The notes beneath the pieces were generated by a model. That model did no database searches. It had not been told where the DNA came from and worked only from the letters and a program-made list of their open reading frames with translations. A DNA stretch of 64,000 bases from Morella rubra (Eukaryota > Streptophyta > Magnoliopsida > Fagales > Myricaceae): the NCBI GenBank assembly GCA_003952965.2, contig CM025853.1, forward strand, positions 11,417,187-11,481,186. Reading direction: 5' to 3'. This document shows, in pieces, positions 23,901 to 35,726 of this stretch; position 1 is the first letter of the stretch, and every line of letters begins with the position of its first letter. Position numbers and translations under genes: made by a program.

Positions 23901-26900
23901 AGTTAGGTGGTAGCTTAAATATCAGGAGTATTTTGGTCCTCCCCTAAGATATATGAGGTTGTAGAAATTGTTCAAACAGTGGCGAGGGAGCAGACCAAAT
24001 ATGGAGTCAACCTAGTATTTATCAGCATCCCCATGGATATGCATGTTTTTGTTTTGACTTTCTTGCTATGCATGTTTTTGCTTTCCAAAGTCTTGGGGTT
24101 GCGGATCGCTTGTGTTAGGTAACTTTTTGTGGTTCTGGGATAATGAGGTTGTTTATCTATTTCGACTTTCTGCTCTGAGAGTTAACACAGCAGCTCATGT
24201 GTGTCTCATTTAAAGTGAGTATGGATTGAGGTGGTTTATTGACAATGTTATGCTGTTATCAGTGGTGCTTTCATATTTCAGTAACAGGGCCTCCTCGACG
24301 CGTTTGAGATGTTCAGCGTTAAGTTTCTGTTTAGTAGTGGTGGAGAAATTGTCCTATTGTTGATCATGCGTTGCCTCTGGTGGCCAATCTGTTTGATTAT
24401 TGGTGTATAAGGTCTTACTGTTTTCCGGCATATCGTAGATAATATGATATAGGCACCTGCTGAGAGCATAAGATGGTAGTTATTAAAATGGGAAGTTGAG
24501 GCAATTACAGAAAGCGAGAGAACATGATGCTTTTTTTATAAACAAGAAGGCTGCATGCACACAGAGGGAGAGTGTAAATATATTCATAGAGTAGAAGTTA
24601 TTGGAAGGATCTCCTTGCATACCAACTCAGTAAGGCAAGTTATTGTCTTTTAAGAAAATGATTTTGAACACTTTTGATAATCTCTAGTTTAGGTGCTGTT
24701 TGCAGTTGTGAGGGTGTATTTCAATTTTTCATAAAGAAGACAGGTTGATCTACCAACTGACAATAGCTCCTTGTATTTTCATCTGCTCATTAAATGTTCA
24801 GCTTAAAATCAGATATTTGAAATGTTAATAACTTATTATTAAAATCAGATTGCCATAGTGGTTATGCAGACTTAGATATAATGTTGGGCATGTCTAGGTG
24901 TCAGATACTTTGATCTGTTATTGTGTGAGAACGTAGCTGAATTATCAACTTCCTACAAAAGAAAAAATAGCTGAATTATCAACTTTCTTTTCTCTTCATC
25001 TTTATCTTAAATGTGAACTGAAATTTCTGTCCTACTCATGTTATGATGGGATATAATAGAGCAGCAAAAGAGCAGCCACTTGGAGATTTATGAACTAGAA
25101 AATTGAATGATCTTCCTTGGTTAGAATTGAGATAAGGTATTTGTAAAACTACTTAGTTTATGTAATAGTTGTCTTAGCCTCCCAGGAAGTGTGACTTTTA
25201 TGGAAGGCACAAAAACCTTAGGTAGTTTATTTGTTTTTTCAATGTACTGCTGCACAAACGAGGCATGAAATTAGTGGAAATAGAAGAAATACTAGAGTGA
25301 TGCCTGCAAAAGTATTCTTGGAAGGAAGAATGATGCAGTGAGAGTTCGTTCGTGATGAATGGAGAATTTGAAACCTTAACTCGGTTAATTAAATAGGCAA
25401 TGTTAGGTAGCAAAAGCTCAATGAGCACCCAGCATATGCATAGTGATGTCCCATGTTATGGAAGAAATTGCCATGTCCTGGCCAATTTCTTAAGTGGAGA
25501 TGTATTGGTTAAGTAGAAGCATTTGGTCTTACAGATTTGGCCTTGGAAATAAATTAGAAGCATAATTGCTAAAGCAGTCTATTACAGTGGCTGCAGGTTT
25601 TGAAAACACTAAAAAAAGATACCATTTTTTTCGTCTCAATCTGGCCTTGGAGTGTTCCATGAACGGTTAAATGCAAGAAGGATCATCCTTCATTTGAACT
25701 TGTTTTCATTTTTTTGTCATTTGTCAGGAAATGAGTATTGATACCCTCTGTTTAACTATTCTCAGGTAAGGCGCAACCTTGACCAGGCCAAGACCATTTT
25801 GGAGGCTTTTATTAAGGTTGGTCCTTGTAATTGAACTTACAAAAGATGTGTGTTGACTTGTAATACTCATCTCCAACTGTTTGTATGTATGCAGAGAGAG
25901 GAGATAAAGAGGGAAGTAATGGAGACTGAAGTGAGCATTCAAAGGATCCAAATGAAGTATAAGGTATGCAAATGATGTGTATCGTCTTCTTTGGTCAGCA
26001 TTTTTTTTTTTTGATAAGTAAGAAACTTTATTGAAAATAAAAAAGAGGCAACAGTACAAGAGGCTATACTGACACCTAGAGCATACAAGCTAAAAAACTC
26101 CAAAAATCCGGGAAACCCTTAAAGGGCCTCCGTAACACCGAATTAGCCCAGAGAAAAAGAGAAAGCAGCATAGATCCCCTCAAACCATCCAAAGATAGCG
26201 CTCTATCCTCAAAGCATCTACCATTTCGTTCCCTCCACAAACTCCAACAAATACAAGCAGGGAGCATCTTCCATAAGGCCAAAGCAGTTGGATCCTCAAA
26301 CTTCCTCTTCCAACAATTCAATAGATCAATCACCTTCCTAGGCATAACCCAGTGAAGATTAAAAATGCTCAGCACATGCGTCCATAACCCTCTTGCCACC
26401 GAGCAGTGGGGGGGGAGCCAATGAGAACTCCCCATCCTCACCTAACTGCCCAGCCCCTCCAAAATCAGCACCGGCCAAGTCTGTCACCAACCCCTCTCTT
26501 TCCGGCATCTCCAACAACCCAGGGGGCAAAAATCCCCCAAAGAGATCACCTGAAGAGCTGCCAGAGGAGAGTCCGGCGCCGGAACAGCCACCAGACTATT
26601 GCCGGCAGCCACAGACGACACTGGCGATCCCTCTGCCACCAACGTCTGGAGCGGGGCACCTCTAGCCACGTGGCCGAGCTTCTCATTGGCTTGTGCGACA
26701 TCCGGGATTTCACCTCCTTCGCAGGTCAAAAGCCTTCTCCTGTACACTTGCTTCAACTGGACCAGGTCATGTCCAGACCCACACCCCTCTGCCGACAAGG
26801 CCTTCACCTCTGGGCTTAGGACAAGCTCACTCCCTTCCAAACCTCCAGGCCCACATGACCTGCATTCCACAAAAGCTCCTACCCCACCTGCCAACAAAGG

Positions 26901-29900
26901 CCCATCCTTCGGGCTAAAGGGAGGGCCAGGCTTAGGCAAAACAGGCCCACTCGATCCCCCTTCCACAGCAGCCCACCCCTCACACTTGCCTGCAGCACCC
27001 TCCATTCCCAAGGACCACAAGATTTGGTCGAGCTCCGTCCTAAGACCGAGCAATTTTTTTCTTAAAACAGTCATACAACATCTGTCTCCTTCTAAAGCCA
27101 ATGACTACTTGTCGATAAATGAGGGAGCCTTGGGGATAACAACAAAGGCCTGATCTGCATGCTTTTTCTGCAAACATATTGTCGGCTCTCCTTTATTTCC
27201 GTTTCCTCCATAACTCTCCACAGACGAAGCCTGCATGCCTACCTCCACCTACGGCTGCTTCATCTTTACATCTCGGGCGAAGGACAGCCCTTGATGCCCA
27301 GAAACACCAGAAACACACTGACCAACCTTCCCGCCGTTAACTCTACTAAGGTGGTTGACCACCTCTTGGAACACTTCAGTCAACAACCTCCATCCTTCTC
27401 CTCCCTTGCCTTCAGGGACCATAACCACGCCCTTGCGACGACCTTCTCCGTACTCTAGTATGGCTACATACCTCCCCGCCTTGTTAACACATCTCTGAAC
27501 CAGCAATGCTCGAGAATAATCATTGGCCTTAGAAACAAAGGAACTATCTCCATCAGCTGCCATAAGCCTTTCTCCCATATTAATCACCCAAACAGCTCCA
27601 TAATTCCCGAAGGATATCGCACTAACAGACTTCCGACTCCATTCCGTAAGCTTGACAACCCCTCCAACACTAACAGATACGTGAAACTCTTTAGCCTCTA
27701 CTCTAAAGCTCCTGGTAAAACTCATCAGAAACCCTCTAACTCTAAAGCAAAAATAACTGCCTTCCTTAACTCAGAGATTGAAAGCTTTGCATCGCACTCG
27801 GTGACAAAAACAGAATTAGGGAAAGCGTCTACCACCTTTCTTCCTCAAGTACATTTATCTCTCACATGCCCAAGATATATCATGGTTTGACAGAGATCTG
27901 TAATTTGCCTCTGGGATCTAGGTGGCGAACTACCTCAGTGAATGTAGGGAAACACATGCATGTTAGAATCACTTCACCCTGATGAAGGCACTGAAGAGCT
28001 TTTGGCATCAACGGCCAGTGTAATAGGACCCATTTAAGCTTTCCAAGCTTCACCGCCACAACAACTCGAAATACGCACACACAGGCGTATTTTGGTCAGC
28101 ATTTACATCAAGGAATTCACCATTGACATTCCTTTTTGTGCATGTCTTTGTTTAAGAAAATACACATTGTTAGTAGTATATGGTATTTCTGGAACTTCAT
28201 CAGAAAGACGCTTGGTCTTTTCTCTCTATGTCCTTCCTATCTCATGATTTGATGTCTTTCCTCTTTGTAACATCTATCATAATATCTCATGATTTGATCT
28301 GGTATGCTAGTACTCCCTCTATTTGTGTTCTATTATATTTTTGGACTGCTGCTTTAGGTTGCATTGACTGATGGGAACTTTTTTCTGTGCAACTTGGGAG
28401 TCTTGTACTTCATTTGTTCTAAATGCTTAAAAAGGATGGAGAATGAAGGCCTCATTTGCTTCTCCATTGGTCCTTTGCTCATGTGCTTTCTTTTGGAGCC
28501 CATTGGATTATTGTCCAATTCTGTGGTTTGATTGTTCTCTGCTTAGACTAGCTAGGTTGGTGGCAGGAATAGCCTAGTTGAATGGAGAGCAACTCCATCT
28601 TGAACTTTAAGTTTCATATGGGTGGACAGGGTGTAACGGGATTTTTGAAGTTAAAGACAAATTAGTAGGAGAGATTGTGTCTTTGTTAAAGCTCTATTGC
28701 AAGGGGTTTGGGTTCATCCCTCTTGGTTCTTCAGGTCATTCTGAGATGTTATTGATGTTCTTGGGCGTAATCCCTGATCTCAAATTTTGTTCCCCTATTA
28801 CTTCTGGGGTGTCCTTTTTGTATTCTCCTTCTGTGCCAGGGTTGTATCCTCTGTGTTGCCTTCTCAAATGATAGAATTTCTTCTCCTTTTTAAAAATTTG
28901 TGAAAATTCATTTTGCTCCCCTAAATTACCAAACAATCTCAAATAGGGGTCCACATTGAGTCTCCAAACTCTCAAAATCAATCAATTTGCACCTTGAAAT
29001 AAAATCCAACGGTCAAAACCATGCCACTTGTTTCATTTATAACACGTAGCATAATTTTGATGGTTGGAACTTTTTTAGGAGCACAATTGATGAAATTTTG
29101 TAGTCCTAGGGCTCGATGTGTGAAAGGTGGTAGTTGGGACTCATATTTGAGGTTGTTTTGTTAGTTTAGGGGTGCAAAGTGACTTTTTCCCTTGAAAAAT
29201 TGCAATCTTTCTGAAGTCATTGTGCTAAAATTTGTGAGATACCTCATTTTGGGAAAGATTTTTAGCTAGAGGAACATTTGTGATAATGAAAGAGGGTGCT
29301 CTGGGAATTAGCTGTCTAATGCTGAAATGGGTTACAACTAAATATTTGCACCACCGTTTGTCTTTAAATATCCAACATGTTGTGAGTTGTCTTGAGCATG
29401 GAAAGATAACTATAATGTGGATTGAAAATGTATGTTTTGCATCTATGAAGAGCCCTATTTCTGTTAATTTCATGTTAGTGCTTTAAAATCCTTTGGTGTC
29501 TGCAATATGTTTGAATAACATCAATGTTGCCCAAAATAAATGTGTTACATTTTTGACTTTGGTGCATTCTTTTTCAATGGTGAATGATTCTTCGGGTGGA
29601 TGTTTTGTTCTTTTGTGGGTCATGTAATTGCCAATTCGGTTGTTGGAACTCTATTATCAATTACTGAATGACTTCTGGTGGGTTTTCAGCATGAAACTGA
29701 GCTCCTGGAAGATAGCTTGGCACTCTCTGGATTTCCACCCTTCTCTTGCAAGTTTGGTTCAAGTGAAGAGGAATATGTGGATTCTGATGAGCTTGAAAAC
29801 AGCCGTCCCCATGCACGGCCTCCTGCAATACAGAATCCACCTTTCACAGACTCCAACTTGGTTACAATTCCCTCGGGAAGCATGAAGCAAGATTTTAGAC

Positions 29901-30465
29901 GGCGACCTATACCACAGGGATGGCTTCATAAGATGGTACGACAAAAGCTCTTCCTTGCAGTCTTCATTTCTCTGAAATCCCCTTCTACCCGCTTCTCTCA
30001 TCCCCTTGTTGCCTCCCCTCTTGTCAGTGGGGAGACAATCCAGAAGTAATTGCTGAAAAATCGTTGTCGGTGTAATGAGTTAAGTATCAACTAGAATAGA
30101 CCGAAGTTTAAGTGGCTCACAAAAAGAGTTTGACGCTGGAAATTGTGGTAGCATCTGCTTTTTTGCTTCTGAAATTTCAAATATGAATTTTCACGTGGGA
30201 TCGAATGATGCAGGATCCTGCTGAACCCATTTTATTGTTCACAAAGCCTCTAGTTCCAGAGAAGTTGGCAGCTGCAGGCATTATACCGCCCTCTGATTCA
30301 TCGACAAGAAATAATGTATCACCACCACCCTGTAAACTTCGTGGAAGAATTGGCCGAGGTGGCCGTATAATTTTTGATAGATGGAATCCATTGTTGCAAA
30401 CCTCGATTGACTGTGGCAACTCTTTTTACATACCACCCAAATCCAGATCTTCAACGTACAATTGA
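14959..30465 (+). CDS. EPL1: Enhancer of polycomb-like protein (EPL1 family)
   Basis: Twelve coding exons join in phase: 14959-15114, 16998-17127, 17236-17338, 18440-18563, 19253-19318, 20171-20209, 21068-21148, 21263-21310, 25766-25816, 25895-25963, 29690-29935, 30214-30465. They give 454 aa, the usual size of plant EPL proteins. The N-terminus [20 protein letters not shown] is the family signature and fixes the start. The EPL1 domain covers roughly residues 1-150, with an acidic [11 protein letters not shown]. Then come [13 protein letters not shown] and [19 protein letters not shown], and a basic or helical stretch ([14 protein letters not shown], then [20 protein letters not shown]) that is probably coiled coil. 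EPL1 proteins scaffold the NuA4/Tip60 histone acetyltransferase complex in the nucleus. No inactivating change is seen. Introns 8 and 10 are long because of repeats and a LINE. All introns are GT-AG; the donor of intron 2 (GTTTCT) is weak. Confidence 0.93.
15115..16997 (+). other. EPL intron 1, no gene seen
   Basis: It holds T and G homopolymers (T run about 15980-15997 followed directly by 13 G at 15998-16010), TG-rich text at 15848-15890 and unassigned sequence. There is no coding region or RNA gene. Confidence 0.7.
17684..17848. mobile_element. 165-bp MITE in EPL intron 3
   Basis: Terminal inverted repeats of about 28 bp: GGTGGTGTTTGAGTATCAAA at 17684, and the reverse complement of the right end is GGTGGTGTTTGAGTATTAAA. 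The interior is AT-rich and noncoding. The GGTGTTTG-like tip resembles PIF/Harbinger or hAT MITEs. The flanking bases (CAA left, AAG right) do not give a clear target duplication, so the superfamily is open. Confidence 0.8.
21311..25765 (+). other. EPL intron 8 (4.5 kb), repeat-rich, no gene seen
   Basis: This is the longest repeat-bearing intron without a clear element. It holds a run of CAGA units (21962-21977), a GC-rich spot with a G run (22976-23034), a 40-bp tandem repeat (GAGTGAGAGAAGAA at 23040 and 23079) and unassigned, probably transposon-derived text at 22900-23800. I found no open frame with recognisable domains. Confidence 0.55.
26076..26441 (-). pseudogene. LINE reverse transcriptase C-terminus (zf-RVT region)
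   Basis: The minus-strand frame reads [20 protein letters not shown], then [38 protein letters not shown], and stops at 26076-26078. The order of H-C-W residues and the WxxWxERNxRxF motif are typical of the zinc-binding C-terminal domain after plant L1 reverse transcriptases. The upstream catalytic part is absent. Confidence 0.8.
26484..27101 (-). pseudogene. LINE ORF1 C-terminal linker region
   Basis: A Gly/Pro/Glu-rich minus-strand frame of about 205 codons (for example [19 protein letters not shown]) lies just downstream of the ORF1 core. It ends at the junction with the reverse-transcriptase tail. Low complexity and position suggest the variable tail of ORF1. No domain can be named in it. 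Confidence 0.5.
27249..27725 (-). pseudogene. LINE ORF1 core (DUF4283-like neighbourhood)
   Basis: The minus-strand frame reads [40 protein letters not shown] and [20 protein letters not shown]. These phrases resemble plant L1 ORF1 or Gag-like proteins, which bind the element RNA. The upstream frame at 27880-28080 probably belongs to the same ORF in another frame, so the protein is broken. Confidence 0.55.
28901..29193. mobile_element. MULE-type MITE with long TIRs in EPL intron 10
   Basis: The left arm GAAAATTCATTTTGCTCCCC and the reversed right arm GAAAAAGTCACTTTGCACCC continue to match for over 100 bp each (CTCAAATA.G.GTCC, TTATAACACGTAGC near the centre). The element is close to palindromic. 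The tips match the TIR of the MULE at 5072-6795 (GGAAAATTCACTTTGCACCC). Flanks AAAAATTTG and GAAAAATTG may be an imperfect 9-bp target duplication. Confidence 0.7.
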
Positions 30466-33462
30466 GGGGGTGACTTTGCGTTGCCCCTGAGTTTTATTTG
30501 GATGATACATAAGGATCTTGGGATTTGTAGGATTAGTGTTCGTCCTGTTAGCCTTAGAAGTGGGGCTTTTGATGCTGGAGCATGGAGGTGGAGGGTGTAC
30601 TGTAATGTTTTGGTTTCCGCAGTTGATGTTTGGTTAAGAGATATATTCCTATATGGTCTGCCCCTTGCCCATGTTAATTATTGCATTGCATAAAGAAAAA
30701 TGGTCTCACTGCTACATTGGCTTCATTTTGCCGGGGGCTAAGGAAGATAAACCCTACTGTATTTTATTTAGGACGGGGAGCCCAAAGACCACAAGAAAGT
30801 TTTCAAAACAGTTCGTACAAAATAATGTGACAGCATGAAGCAATTCATTTTTTTTTTATAGAAAAATGCATAATTTACTAAAATAACATAGATACAAATA
30901 CAACATGCAAAAGAAAGTTTTGAGGTCTTTCAAACGGATGAGGATCGTTTGTAAGTTTTGTTTCTTTTAAATTGCATGGTATAATAAACCTGCCTGGCCA
31001 ACCAAAATCTTGGTCACATAGCCCACGAAACATGAAAACAAATTGGGCATGAAGCCCAAACGACAAATAAAGGACCAAAAGGCTTCACCCATGTTCCTTC
31101 TCTTGGTTGAGGGAGCTCCTTGGGCTGCACGAGGGAGTGCGGTCGCCGCATGGAAGCCAGGATTAACTACTAGGGGCCAAAATAAATAAATCATAAAAAA
31201 AAAAATTCATAAATCTATTTAAAAAAAGGTAAGGAATATGCTGTTTTTTATGAGCTTTTGGAGGGTTGGGGGATCCATGGCCCCTGCCAACCCCCCTGGC
31301 TTTGTCTATGGCGGCTCTTGAAATTATTTTACGAAATTAAAGTTAGGGAGTAATAATTTTTCAGCACCTTAAACTTGAAATGTTTAAGGCTTAGTAGGTT
31401 GTTACGCTTAACACTTGTTGTGGTGCTATATGATAAAATGATCAAACTCCATTATTGAGCTAGTGATCTTAAGCAAACAAGTTGATGTTGTAAGTTCTAT
31501 AGGCATTGAATGATATCAGATAAAAAAAAAAAAAAAAGGCCTTAAAAGGAACACTTACTAGTTGAATGTAGTTCTAATCATGATTTTCTAATTATCCCTT
31601 GGCTTAAGAAGTTGTGTATACTCGTTTATTGTATGCATAAACTTTAATAGTGTCAAACATTGATAATCTTTGAAGATTAAACACAAAGACACGATTTTAT
31701 CTATCTGTATAATAGGTGGTGCGTATGCATGCTCAAATAAGAATCCATCAACCTCTAATTAAGATAGTACATACAATTAATTTCATATTATTATTAATAA
31801 AAAAAATCGGCCAGTGATATTTTCAAAGTATTTTTATTGTATGTATGAAATTAAATATACGTATTTTTGAAAAGTAGTTTTTTGATAACCAACAAGGTTA
31901 TAAATTAAGGGTGTGTTTGTTTTGCATCAAAATGTTTTCGAGTGAAATATGTTTATAATTTTGTACATCTGGAAGGGTGATGAAATTTATGTCAACCGAA
32001 AATCTTAAGTGGGATCTACAAAAAAAAAAAAAAGGCTTGTCATGTATAAAATGGCATATGTCTCTCTAGAGGAGAAAGTAATTTTCGGCCTCTTTTCTTC
32101 ACATGGTAATTTTACTTTGAATAAAACTTTACAAGGATAAGATAGACCCCGAATCAAACACTATCAAATAAAATTGAGTGTTAAAACTGATGGAGCCATT
32201 TTGAAACCGACCCATCACAACGTCCATTTGGCCAAAAGCATGAGGGAACTAGACTTGAAGTCCAGCAATTGGGAAGGGTGAAAAGGCCCAAGATCTCTTT
32301 TCTGTCTCCTGCAAGTAAAAATAACACACTAGAAGTCAAAGTTCTCCCCGTGGGGGGAGTTCTCCGATGTCATTGTCAGTCACCATTGCTTCTACCTTTC
32401 TTTTCTTTTTCTCCTCGGTTTTATAATTAAAAGTGAAGAAATATCTGAGAAAGTCCTTTTTTTCTTACTTTTATGTCTTTCATCGTTCTCTATATATCCT
32501 TCCTCCTTCCTTTTCTGGGCTGGGTTGTTCTAGGCCTTGATCTATTATTCCTTTTTTGCCCTTTCTTCCTTCCATTGGCTCTTGAGAAGACAGTTCCTAT
32601 TCACACATTTAATGGCAAGATTTTATTCCTCCTAGCATCGACTTTGTCAAGGAATCGGATGATTAACTCTTCTTAGGCTTTCTTTTTTTATACTTGATGT
32701 GATCTTCATCTATAAGGGCTATCGGGCTTTTTTACAAGGTTAACTCCCCAGTCAACAAGAATTTTGTCTGTATTAGTATGCGCCTCAACTTCTTTTTCAT
32801 TCAGCTCGGGTTTCACTTCCCTTCTTATTGGACCTCAACAGCTTTTCTTGGGGTCGAAAAATCTTTCCCCATCAAAAACCAAATTTTTTTTTAGTCTATG
32901 GCCATTTCTTAAGACATCTACCAAATAAAAAAGTTAAGAATTTATTTCAAGAGAATATGTACAACTGAAAATACTCTTTTATTTTATTTTTTTTACTTAG
33001 AAACAAATACATATAAAGTGGAGTTAGGTGATGTTTGGATACTAAATATTTTCAGATTTTTAAAACTCAATTTTTTTTACAACCAAACATCAAAACTCAA
33101 AATTTAGCACAAATTCCAACACCTTTTTCACCAACTTCAATATTTTTTCATTAAAAAAATACATAAAATGTTCTATCTAACAAACTACATTACATTTTTA
33201 TTAAAAACTTCTCTCCTTACTTTTTAACAAACTTCAATAAAAAATCATTTTACAATCAAACATTCTTCAACTTTTTCGCCAAGTTTCTTACAAAACCCCC
33301 ATAAACTCAAAAATTTTCTCCTACAAATTCAAAATTCACAAGCACAAACATTGATCTATGATCCTCTTAGATTTAATCTATGTTTAATTAAAAATCTGTG
33401 TGAATAAGATAGATAGAAACAAACAAGACCAAATAAAATTTAAAGCTTTTTAAGTAGGACTA
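30466..33462. other. EPL 3'UTR and EPL-HAC1 intergenic region, no gene seen
   Basis: After the EPL stop comes a probable 3'UTR to about 30840. The rest holds A or T homopolymers (30849, 31192, 31519, 32019), a degraded element with GGGTGTGTTTG / AATCAAACACTAT ends (about 31906-32163) and AT-rich debris at 33020-33320. No coding region was recognised. The TYKY complex I gene that I remember lying between EPL and HAC genes in Arabidopsis is not here. Confidence 0.6.
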
Positions 33463-34632
33463 TTTTTTAGGCTTAATTAGTACACTAGTCCATGAAGTAT
33501 TGCCCAATTCCAAACTGGTTCGTATAGTAAGTTTCATCCTCTATGTGTAATTCTTTCTGTCTTGAGGTGGTCATTTTGTCAACTCGATTGATCCTGTAAA
33601 TAGAACAAATTCAAAGTAGCTAATGAAACACATGTTAACCAATTATCAATAACTACATGTCTAGTGGCGGAGCCGGTATTGAAGTCTTAGAGGGTGAAGT
33701 TATAGAGGGGAATGAAAGAGAGCGATAACAAATATTCACCTTTTTTAGGAAATATTTTGAAAGTAAATAAATTTACAACTAAACATCCAAAATTTCAAAA
33801 AATACCATCAAATCATTTCTATCCATTCTCTCTCCACTTAGCTTATTACAGAACTCCCTCAAATCATCATTCTTTATATTCTTTTACAAAATTCAATAAA
33901 AATCAACCTACAAATATCTTTAAAAAATTTCACCAACTTTTTACAAACTCAATAAAACTTCAATCTACCTACATATATATTCACACCACCTATCAAATTT
34001 TCTATACATTTTGAGAATTTGTTATTGTCAAATATCATCTCAAATTATGTTCTAGAGTAGAAACACCTACTTTGTATAATTTTTCTAAAATGCGATCTAG
34101 AGAAAAGAAACAATTTCCTTAATATTTTATGGAAATAATTATTATTTTCTATGTGTACCCTTTAATTTCTAAATCAACATGTCATGTATGACTAGTCCCT
34201 ATTAATGTAATTCCACCTCAAATTCTCTACAAAAATTTTTTCTCTATTAATTCTCCCGTAAACGCTGAGTTGGTCCTTACCTAGTGCAGAGAATTTGAAA
34301 CAAAATTAAAATTAATAGAGACGAGCCATACCTAGCATGCAAGGTGATTTGGCAATTAACGAGGACATATAATTATTGACAAATGGTTAACACGTATCTC
34401 TGTTAGCCATGTTTGATTTCCTTTCATTTACAAGTCACTCAATTTGACAAAATGACTTCAAAACAAGAAGAATTCCACATGAATGAATATGGTACAAAAC
34501 TTACCCTATGGATCGACTTTAAGACAAGAAGAATCCCACATGGGCCAATATGGTACAAAAATTACCCTATGGATCAATTTGGAAATACGCAATATCCAAG
34601 GACTAAATGACTAATTAAGCTTATTTTTTAAG
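33463..34632. mobile_element. TIR element upstream of HAC1, with nested repeats
   Basis: The left end TTTTTTAGGCTTAATTAGT continues ACTAGTCCATGAAGTATTGC. It matches the reversed right end (AAAATAAGCTTAATTAGTCA, then TTAGTCCTTGGATATTGC) over about 70 bp. No transposase is seen. A second AT-rich MITE-like insert may lie at 33690-34015, and a 61-bp tandem repeat lies at 34464-34580. Superfamily not determined; no clear target duplication. Confidence 0.5.
34464..34580. repeat. Tandem repeat, 61-bp period, two copies
   Basis: CAAGAAGAATTCCACATG...ATGGTACAAAACTTACCCTATGGATC recurs from 34525 with a few changes. It lies inside the right part of the TIR element and is noncoding. Confidence 0.85.
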
Positions 34633-34809
34633 ACATAAACTAACCACTAAAAAATGGATACTTGTTTTCGTGAATATTCACAACGAAAAATATTTTAATA
34701 TTTATTTTACGTAGAAAAACACAGCCAAAGTGAAAAGGAAATAGAAATTCTTGATTTATAAAATTAGTACTTAGGAAAAGAAATGCACCAACAAAATTTA
34801 AAAGGGAAA

Positions 34810-35726
34810 AAAACAACTAAGTAAAGGATAAATGCGTAGCTGGACGGTTAGATTTGAAGCAAAATCCATGGGCAATCTCGTAAATGCGGATGCCCCAGAC
34901 AGCCCAGTATTATTTCATTCCCCGTTTGACTGTCTTATCGTTCTCCATCCTCGTTTCGGAAATCTATATTAAAGTTCAAAAAACGAGAAATCGTTTTTAC
35001 ATTTTATTTACTCTTTTGCCAAAAAAAAAAAAGAAAAAGAAAAAGAAAAAAAATTAATCTCAGATTGAACGCCCCCGATTACCCACACGAAACAAATAAT
35101 TCAGACTCTCTCTCTCTCTCTCTTTCCCTGACTTTTCGTTCCCTTCGATTCAACTCCTTTCTGCCTTTGTGCTTCTTCTTCCTCTTCTGCTTCGAATCAT
35201 TGGCTCGTGTCGAATTCCCGCACGTGCGAATTTCTGTGCTCAATTAGCGAACTCTGCATCTCTCTCACCGACTTCGTTCAATTCCTCTGTCGTTCTTTAA
35301 TCTTCAAGTGATAGAATCGCCGATCGTCGCCTTTTTGCCTCCGGAAATTGCCGACCGATTCTTACCCCCGATCGCTGCTGCTCCGGTCGTACGCTCCTCC
35401 CCAGGTTTGTCTTAGGGTTTCTCTACGCTCATCGAATTCGATTCGATTCAGTAAACCTCGCCTAGGGTTTACTCACTAAAATAAAGCAAAATTAATGAAA
35501 TTCATTAATTATTCATTTACTGAATTGCCCCTGATAACGCTTAGAATTACACTTAGTCTCTTCCGATTTATTTCGTCCATTTTCTTACAAATTCATACTC
35601 TCGCGAGTGAGTGGTAGTTTGAAACTTTTAATTTTTTTTTTTTTTTTTCAGTTTGGTGAGCAGGAGGTGGAAAGTGGGGATTTGAGTGAGTTATGCGATG
35701 CTGGGTAGTTGGAGGAGGTAAAAGAC
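34810..35726 (+). promoter_or_regulatory. HAC1 promoter, leader exon, leader intron and uORFs
   Basis: This is the original of the copy found upstream of EPL. It has CT-rich leader sequence (35107-35122), a probable first leader exon ending at 35404 (CCCCAG|GTTTGT), a leader intron with a T run before its AG, and a second leader exon from 35652. Two upstream ATGs occur: 35693 (MRCWVVGGGK..., 42 codons, stop 35819-35821, overlapping the HAC1 ORF) and 35698 (MLGSWRR, stop 35719-35721). Both are shared with the EPL leader copy. Confidence 0.75.

Larger units (their letters stand above)
26001..28090 (-). mobile_element. L1-type LINE insertion in EPL intron 10, internally deleted
   Basis: A perfect 11-bp target duplication TTTGGTCAGCA flanks the insert (25990-26000 and 28091-28101). 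The insert begins on the + strand with a T run, which is the poly(A) tail of a minus-strand element. On the minus strand the order is an ORF1-like region (28080-26484), then directly the C-terminal end of a reverse transcriptase ORF (26441-26076). The endonuclease and the reverse-transcriptase core are missing, so the copy is a deletion derivative. It lies antisense to EPL between exons 10 and 11 and leaves both splice sites intact. Confidence 0.88.

Noticed and set aside
26599..27153. Plus-strand frame of 184 codons, rich in Pro and Ser, within the EPL intron
   Set aside because: It is the antisense shadow of the LINE ORF1 region.
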